DNA from: Protea cynaroides
Lineage: Eukaryota; Streptophyta; Magnoliopsida; Proteales; Proteaceae
NCBI GenBank assembly: GCA_028583415.1
Contig: CM053266.1
Span: forward strand, 6,271,217-6,335,216
Direction of reading: 5' to 3'
Length of the DNA stretch: 64,000 bases
Made by a program: the position numbers and the translations under genes. This document shows positions 37,301 through 46,600 of the stretch, in pieces; within the stretch, counting starts at the first letter, position 1; each line of letters opens with the position of its first letter. The notes under the pieces are model-generated. The model made no database searches. It had not been told where the DNA came from and was given only the letters and a program-made list of their open reading frames with translations.

Positions 37301-40300
37301 TTTGTAAAGATGGTAGCACCTGCCAACATGTCCAACATATCATTAAGCCATGGGATGGAAAATCTGTATTTGACAGTGATTTTATTTATTGTTCTGCTGT
37401 TAATGCACATCCTCCATGATCCATCTTTCTTTAGGGGTCAGCAATGCTGGTACGGCACATGGGCTCATACTCTTTACGATGAAACCCTTCTGCAACAGCT
37501 CATCCACCTGTCTTTTGAGTTTCGGCATGCATGCTCTGTGGGACTGAGATGATAGGTGGGTAGGTTTAGTAACATCGAACCGGGGATTAAATCAATAGCA
37601 TGTTGTGTGTCCTGCATTTGTGGTAACTCATTTGGTAGTTCTTCCGCTACAAGATTTACAAAATCAGATAAAGAGATCTAATGGGTGGGGGAAGGTTAGT
37701 TTTTTCAGGGGATACAACTTCCCTAGCCATTAGAGTTGTCATTACACCACTTTTTTTACTCATCTCTTCAAAGTCTTGTTGGTTGAGTAACAATAATGGG
37801 TGATCCGCTTGTTGTCCATCTTTTGATGACTGTTCCTTGCTCTTGCTCTTGCTATTGGTGGCTGGCTGGTCCTTCAAAGCTTGAAGGATTTGTTTGCGCT
37901 TTAATTGTGCAGCTCGCAACCTATTTTTCTCAGCTGGTACATTAAGAGGCTTCAATATCATAGGTTTTCCATCAACATTAAAGTAGCATTGGTTCTTGGT
38001 GCCACCAACCAACACATCATTGTCATATAGCCATGGTCTTTCCAAAAATACATCCGTCAATATCATAGGAATAACATCACACCAAACTGAATCATCATAA
38101 GCCCCCATTTTAAGTGGAACCAAGCATCTTTGACTCACCTCCAAGGTATTTCCATTGAGAAGTGAGACCTTGTAAGGTTGAGGATGATTTTCAGCTCCCA
38201 ACTTGGCGTTAATAACAAAAGCCTGTGAAACAACATTAACACTACTACTGCTGTCCACAATAATTTAAGCAAGGGTCATACGAGTATTAAATATGCAATG
38301 ACGACGCCAATCTTCCCCTTTAGATTCAATCACTAATATACGACTCACTACATGTACCCCAAAGGATTCCTCATCTTCATCAAGATTATACTCTGCCTCG
38401 TCGTCTAGGGTGGCATTATCATAGGAGTCATCTCCTTGTGGGTCACAAACTTGAGAGTCAGCATTGGCCTCAACAGAAGCCACTAGGGAGTTGCCTTTCA
38501 TCTTTTGTAGACAATCCCTTGCATAATGACCATAGGCATTACAATAATAGCATTGAATATTATTATTAGAAGTCATCGGTCCTTTTCCCTTTTCATTCAT
38601 CGTGGGAGTAGGACGGGGGGCACCGTACCCTTGGGATTTGGCATGGGTCTCTTGCTATCATTATGGTTTGGGTTATACCTTCTAGTAGTTTTTAGAAGCT
38701 CTTCTTAACAATATCAACCCCAATTTTCTCTAATTTCTGGTCGTAATCCCAAACGGAACCGGGATATCATTTGGTCATCACTATCACATGATCCAGTAAA
38801 TGCATACAAATTGTCAAATTGGTATACATAATCCTCCATAATCATGGTCCCTTGGCGAAGGTTATTCAGTTGGTCATGTAGCCTTCTTTGGAAGGATCTT
38901 GGGTAAATATTTTTCTTTTAACTCTTCTTTCATCTCTTCCCAAGTGGTGAGTTCCAACTGCTTCCTCATTAGGCTATATTCATAATGACGCCACCAATCT
39001 CGGGCACCCTCCATCAGTTTGGAGCGGGCTAATTTTAATTTTTGTGGTTCAGGAAGGTCAAACCAATCAAAATAATCATGAAGCTTGTGGGTCTTGTTTC
39101 CCATGAAACTCTTTAAGCTCCATCCGTACCTTATGAGTTTGGTTACTGTAGGGTTGATGTTCGTCATATTCTTCATAGGGTTGTTCTTGATATTCCTCTC
39201 TAGGGACTCGTCAAGGAGCCCTAGTTTGGGGTCTTGGCAAAAGGTTGGCTAGAGGTCTCTCTTTCCTAGCCGGTGGGGTATTAATTCATTCTTCAATACC
39301 CTCTACCTTCATAGTTAATGCAACCAATTGCTGTAGGATGATATTGAGTGGGTCATTAGGGTCCTTGGATTGATTAGGCGAATTAGAACTCGCTTCAGCC
39401 ATGCTCTGATACCAATTGATGGCAAAGAAGATCCAAAAGCAAAATAAGTCAATAAATCTTCTTTGCTGCAGGATCTTAGTACAACCAGCCCAAATCAGAA
39501 TTATAGGACAATAATAAAATTAACTTATCTGTAATCTCAGCTGTCAGAATCTCGTGAAACTTGCAGGAGTTGTCCTTGAGAGTTGATCTGAACATGCCAA
39601 CGAGGGGAGCAACTGGAGAAGTTTGTGAGGTCGTTTGATGTCAGTAGCAGAGTTCGATCTCGATATGAAGTTTTAAAAAATAGCCTAGCAGTGTGTGAGA
39701 GATGGAGAATGGAGGATAAGATTAAGGAATTGAATAAACAAGCAACAATGACAATCGGTTGAGTCTCACAATCATGAGACTCAACCAAAAAAAATTCGAT
39801 ATTTTTCTAGTTTGCTCAAGTTTTCCTTCCTTTTCCCATTCCATTCTATTTATAATGCTGAAAAGAATTACAAAAAATAGAAATGATTGATTCTTTAAGG
39901 AGAATGTCTTATGCAGTCCAAGGACCAACCAGTAGTGGAGACCAGCCTAAGGATCTGTCAAGATGGGCCCAACCCCACACTGTTCACTTGAGCACTGTTC
40001 ACGCGGTACTGTTCACGTGAACTAGAATTTGAAGGAGGGAGATCAGATTTGGAATTCCATTACCGTTTGCACAGTTCAACAACACCAAAACTCTTGGAAA
40101 ATTCAAATTTCTTCACTGAAAATATCCTTAATTGATAATGTGTATTACATATATAAAGACCTTTTGAAATTCCTAAATAGACTCATAAAAAAACTCCTAA
40201 TCACTCCCACAAAACTAATTAAGTTAATAAACTGAAAACAAAACTCTTAATAGTTATACTCTTCTCAACCTTATCCCATCTAAATGGAGTTGGCTACATG

Positions 40301-40625
40301 ATCCCTTTTTCTCTAATCAGCTCTATTCAATGCCCCTACTTGATCTAGTCCTGAACTATTTATATCTTTCTTTACCGCTTCACTTAGAGTCATTTTAGAT
40401 CTATCCTTAGCTCTTTTAGCTCATTCAATTTGAAATAAATCACCCTTTTGCACTGGAGCATTCAACGGCCTACATTGCATAGGACCATGCCATCTCAAAA
40501 CTTGTTTTTGGTAACATATCATTTATTGAAGTAACTCTTAAATTTGCTCTCATTTGTTAATTCTTTATTTTATATTTTTTAGTTTTACCAACCCTGTCTC
40601 AGCATCCTCATTTCAGCCACGCTAA

Positions 40626-40685
<60 letters not shown>

Positions 40686-43600
40686 CGTTGTAGTGCCCAA
40701 TAATCAAACCGACACATCATTACATGTCATATAATCATTACAACAACAACAACAACAACAAAGCTTTATCCCAACTAAATGGGGTCGGCTACATGGATTC
40801 TTGTCCGCCAATCAGCTTTGTTCGATGTCAAACTTGAAGCAAGGCCTAAGCTATACATGTCTTTCTTCACCACCTCCCCTAGAGTCATCTTAGGTCTACC
40901 TTTTGCTCTCTTAACCCCGTCAATCTGAATCAATCACTCCTCCGAACGGGAGCATCTAACGGCCTCCGTTGAACATGGCCATACCATCTCAAACGACTTT
41001 CTCGTAACTTATCATGTATTGGCGCTACTCCCAAATCAGCTCTAATATGGTCATTCCTTACCTTATCCTTCCTAGTTTTGCCATACATCCATCTTAACAT
41101 CCTCATCTCAGCTACACTAAGTTTATCAATATGATGCTTCTTGACTGCCCAACATTCAGCACCATACATCATAGCCGGTTGAATAACTGTCCTATAGAAT
41201 TTTTCTTTAAGTTTTAAAGGAATACGTCGATCGCACAGCACTCCAGACGCACTTCTCCACTTCATCCATCCTATTTTAATCCTCTGTGAAACATCAGTGT
41301 TTATATCACTTTCTTTGTTTATGATTGAACCTAAATACCTAAAATGATCACTTTGCTGTATTTCCCTCTCAAGAATGTTCAGCACCTCATTATCCATCCT
41401 TGTGTGACTAAAGTTGCACACGATATACTCCGTTTTCGTTCTACTTATCTTAAGACCTTTTGATTCCAAAGATGATCTCCATAGCTCCAACTTTGCATTA
41501 ATCCCTGCTTTTGTCTCATCCACCAAAACAATATCATCAACGAAAAGCATATACCAAGGAACTTCATCTTGAATGTCTCTAGTAAGATCATCCATGATGA
41601 GGGCAAACAAATAAGGGCTTAAAGCTGATCCTTGATGTAACCCAATTGTAATTGGGAATTCACGACCTTGACCCCCGACTGTTTTCACACTAGTTACCAC
41701 ATTATAATACATATCCTTAACTATGTCCACATATTTGCTTGAAACGCATCTCTTCTCTAGTACTTGCCAAATTAACTCCCTAGGGACTCTATCATAAGCC
41801 TTTTCTAGATCGATGAAAACCATATGGAGGTCCTTCTTGCCTTCTCTACATCTTTCCATGAGTCTTCTAAGCAAGTAAATAACCTCTGTTGTGGATCTAC
41901 CTAGCATAAAACCAAATTGGTTTTCCGTAATGGTAGTTTCTTTTCTCAAGCGGGTTTCAGTAACTCTCTCCCACAGTTTCATAGTATGACTCATTAGTTT
42001 TATACCTCTGTAATTATTGCATCTCTGAATATCACCTTTGTTTTTGTAGATCGTAACCACAATACTACTTCTCCATTCATTTGGCATTTTTCTTGAGCTC
42101 ATAATTTTATTGAACAATATAGTTAGCCAAGATACTCCATATATTCCTAGGCTCTTCCAAACTTCTATTGGGACATTATCTGGGCCAGGTGCTTTGCCTA
42201 TATTCATCCTCCTTAAAGCCTCTTTCACTTCTGTTACCCTAATTTTACGAGTAATGGAGCAATCTAGAGCACTATTTCCTGGGACGTCTTCATTTGGTAG
42301 GCTGTAAAAATAATCGTTCCATCTCTCTTTAATGTCCTCATCTCTTACTAGAACTCTAGCATCTGTACTTTTAATACATCTAACATGGTTTAAATCTCTA
42401 CTCTGCCTTTCCCTCATCTTAGCTATTTTATAGATAGCTTTTTCTCCTTCCTTAGTGCTCAGATTGATATAAAGATCTTCATATTTCTTTGCCTTTACTT
42501 GTCCCACAATCTTTTTGGCTTCATTTCTAGCAAATCTATATCTTTTTAGATCCTCTATATCCTTAGTCTTTTGCCATGCCTTAAAACTGTCTTTCTTAGC
42601 TTTAATGGCTGATTGAACCTCATCATTCCACCACCAAGACTCTTTAGGTGAATGACATTTTCCTTTGATACACCTAGAACCTCTTTAACAACTTTTTTAA
42701 TACAAGCAGTCATCTCGTTCCACATTGTATCAGTGTTTCCTTCAAAGTTTCACATTCCTTGTTTAATCACATTATCAGTAAAAAATTTCAAGGTATTTTC
42801 GTTTAAGCACCACCACCTTATCCTAGGGCACAAAACCTGACCTTTCCTACCACTCGGCGTAGTGAGACATATACCCAAGACCAGTAATCTATGCTTAGTG
42901 GTTAGACTCTTCCCAGGTATAACTTTTCAATCCTTACATAACAATTTAATCGGACCTTCGAGTTAGAAAGAAATTTATTTGGCTTTTATGGTGCCCACTT
43001 TTGAAGGTGACTAGATGCTCCTCTCTCTTTTCAAAGTATGTGTTTACGATGGATAAATCATAAGCTGTAGCAAAATCTAGAATTGAGGTCCCCTCCTCAT
43101 TCCTTACTCCAAAACCATATCCCCCATGCACATCTTGATAACATCTACGATCTCTCCCTACATGTCCATTCAAATCACCCCTTATTATAATCTTTTTACC
43201 TTGTCGTAAACCTTGTACTAATCCATCCATGTGTTCCCAAAATTGTAGCTTACTATTCGCATCCAATCCTACTTGGGGTGCGTAAGCGCTAATTATATTG
43301 ACTATCTCTTTCTCCATTACTAGCTTGATGGCTATAATCCTATCACCAAATTTTTTCACATCCACTACATCATTCTTTAAATCTTTATCTACTATTATAC
43401 CTACTCCGTTGCTATTATTTTTATCCCCCGTATACCAAAGTTTAAAGCCATCAAACTCCTTAGATTTTTACCTTTCCATCTAGTCTTTTGTATGCAAGCT
43501 ATGTTAATCCTTCTTCTCCTCATAACATCTATCAATTCTAGACTCTTACCCGTTAAAGATCCTTTGTTCCAAGATGCTATTCTAACCCTACGTTTATGGA

Positions 43601-46600
43601 CTAGCTTCTTTGCCCGCACTCGTCCACGGTGCGAGAACCCTTGCCAATTTATCACCGCACCCAGGCGCCGATGCGGCGGCCTATCAAACTTTTCACCGCA
43701 TTAGGGCAATGTGGCGGCCCTTGCCCATTTTTCGCTACACCATGGACTAGGTGTAACGCGTCGTTTACAGAGAACGCCCTAGCATTACGCTGATTATTTT
43801 TTGTTTGTGAATCCATGATAAGGGTTTGGCTGTGTTTTTGGTGGTACCGGCTGCCAACCTGACGTACCAACCGTCCTTCTTTATCCGGGCTTGGGACCGG
43901 CAGCATAACATTGGCAGAGTTCATATAATCATTATCTTTGTAAAAATTTCTTTTTGAGTTTTAAGGGGATATGTCGGTCACACAGTAGTTCAAACGCACT
44001 CATCCACTTTATTCGCCCTATTTTAAAGACCGATTTTCTCCTTCTTTATTAATGATTGAACCTAGGTACCTAAAGTTATCACTTTGTGGTATCTCACTAC
44101 CATCTATAATTACCACCCTACTCTCAGTCCTATTGTTACTAAAGTTACACACCGTATACTTTTTCCTTTTTCTGCTTATCTTAAATCCTTAAATCCTTTT
44201 GATTCAAAGTTTGGTCTCAAAATTTCAACTTTCCATTTATCCCTGATTTTTTTTTTCATCCACCAAAACAATATCATCGTCAAAAAAAATTCACTGAAGG
44301 ATCTGATCTTGAATGTCTCTAGTCATCTCATCTACTGTTACCACAAACAAATACGCGCTTAGAGTTGATCCTTGATGAACTCCAACTGTAATTGAGAAAT
44401 CATGACCTTGTCTTCCCATAGTTTTTACGCTAGTCACTACATGGTTATACATATCTTTAATTATATCCTTATATTTACTTGAAACATTTTTCTTCTCTAA
44501 AACAAGCTAAATTAACTCTCTAGGAACTCTATCATAAGTTTTTTTCTAGATCAATAAAGATCATATGAAGATCTTACTTATATTCTCTAAATCTTTTTAT
44601 TGATTTCCTAACCAAATAAATAGATCCATGGTTGATCTCCTTGGCATAAAACAAAATTTGTTATCCTAAATATTAGTTTCTTGTCTTAGGTGGGTTTTAA
44701 TTACTCTCTTCCATATTCGTAGTATGGCTCATAAGTTTAATTTCTCTATATTTATTACAATTTTGAATATCACCTTTATTTTTATAGGTTGGACAATGCT
44801 TCTTCTCCATTCATCTAACATTTTCCTTGTGCTCATAATCTTATTAAACAACCTAGTTAGCCAAGATATTCCACTAATTTTTATGTTCCTACGTTCTTCC
44901 ACACTTCAATTGGAATACCACCTGGACCTACTGCTTTACCTATTTTTCGTGTTTTTCAAAGCTTCTTTTACTTAAACCGCCCTAAACTAGATTTCTTAGC
45001 CTTAATGGCTGTTTGAACTTCATCATCCCACCACCAAGTTTCTCTAGATGAATCCTGCATTTCTTAAAAGCTATCAAGTATCCTACTTGAACTTGAACAC
45101 ACTTGAGAGTTAAAACTCTAATTTCGTGTACTAACTTTACCCCTTTATGGGCATATACGTTAGGCCCATTACAATGAAATCCAAGATAAGGCCAAACCTA
45201 TAATATAATCACCCAATTGTCAATTTCTGCCCATTGGATTACCACCAGCATTTTGTGGGCCTCCCAAGCTTACACATGCCTGCATATGGAATCACAGCCT
45301 AATGCAACTGTATCAATGTTCATTATGTAGAAGTTAATAAAGAGGAAACTCATGCCAAAAAGAACCTCGATCTAAAGAGGAAAGCTATGGTGAAAGTACT
45401 TGACATCGGCACATATTTTCAGGTCCTGATAGAAGTTTTTGGTGAAATTCTGTGGTTAATTACTTTATTCGATATGCAATTTGTGGGGGCCTTGGGGCAT
45501 TCAAGATGAAAAGGCACATAAGGATCTTCTAAGGAAAAGTTATTTTATTCAGGATTTGGTTTGGAGCATTAGGTGGCTGCTGATTATATGGTCCAAGTTC
45601 TTGCATTCAACAGAACTATAGAGGGAAGATTTTTCTTTTTCTTCTAGTGATTTGCAATTTTCTTTATTCATAAAAGTGGGTGCCTTTTTCTTCATCTATA
45701 ATTGAAAAACCTGGGTGAACTTGTCATCCCCTCTTCACAACACACACACACACACTCACACACACAAAATTTAATAAAATAAAGAATCAAAGCTTAAGTT
45801 TGGGATTCTTCATCATGATGGCTAGCATCTTTGAACTTAATTTTTGCACTACATATTTTATGAAAGTTTAGATTAGTTTTGATTTTTTTCTATTTGGTTC
45901 CTATCCTACTAATGTTTGCTTCTTCTTTTTTTATTTATTTTTATTTTTTTTATTATTTATTTTTTTACAGTCATATGCTATTTAGTCTTGAACTGTAGTA
46001 ACTTATTCGTGCTCTACTTGTTATTTCTTTACTCTGCACATGTTAAAAACTTCTTTTTCTTCTTGTTGCAGGGTTCCATTTTGTTATTTAGTCCCTTCTT
46101 TTCAAGAGTTATTTTGCAAATTAAGCTGTCCCCTCAAGAACTTGTCACAGGCATGGTGACTGAATATGAATGCTCCAGCATTCTATGGCTTTAGTTTAAG
46201 GAATAATATCTTTCTGCCATTTACTATTACTATATTCTTTTACAATTTGTTTAGTAAGTTAATCTGTTATTATAGGTTTAGCTATTTTTAGCTGTATGCC
46301 AACAACATTGTCTAGCGGAGTGGCATTGACACAGGTACACTAATCTATTGTTTTCTTCCTCATTAGTTCCTTTATGTGTAACATGTAAGTGAGTAATTTT
46401 ATCCTCACCTGCAGCTTGTTGGGGGAAACTCAGCTCTTGCTCTTGCAATGACTGTGATATCAAATCTGCTAGGCATTTTGATTGTAAGAGATTCTAACCA
46501 CATTAATAGGATTTCTAATTGAGGATCTTAAGGTCAGATGACAACCTTACTGTTCCTAATTTTTGATTTTTAGACAACACTGCAATATTTCTTCAATGAG

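Larger units (their letters stand above)
34018..39909 (-). mobile_element. Ty3/gypsy chromovirus, degenerate
   Basis: Minus-strand order: 5' LTR (39417-39909, truncated), primer-binding site, gag with CCHC knuckle, protease, reverse transcriptase, RNase H, integrase, chromodomain, polypurine tract, 3' LTR (34018-34811). The C-terminal chromodomain places it among the chromoviruses. LTR copies are close (about one difference per 20 bp at the shared end), but many frames carry stops. The 5' LTR is cut at 39909, so a target duplication cannot be checked. Confidence 0.88.
40741..43920 (-). mobile_element. RTE-clade LINE, near full length
   Basis: 3,180 bp with a 14-bp target duplication TCATATAATCATTA (40727-40740 and 43921-43934). 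The 3' end is a (TTG)n tail preceded by 'CCCATTTAGTTGGGATAAAG' (minus strand), the hallmark of plant RTE elements. It encodes an AP-type endonuclease and reverse transcriptase. It inserted into an older RTE copy in the same orientation. Confidence 0.9.
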
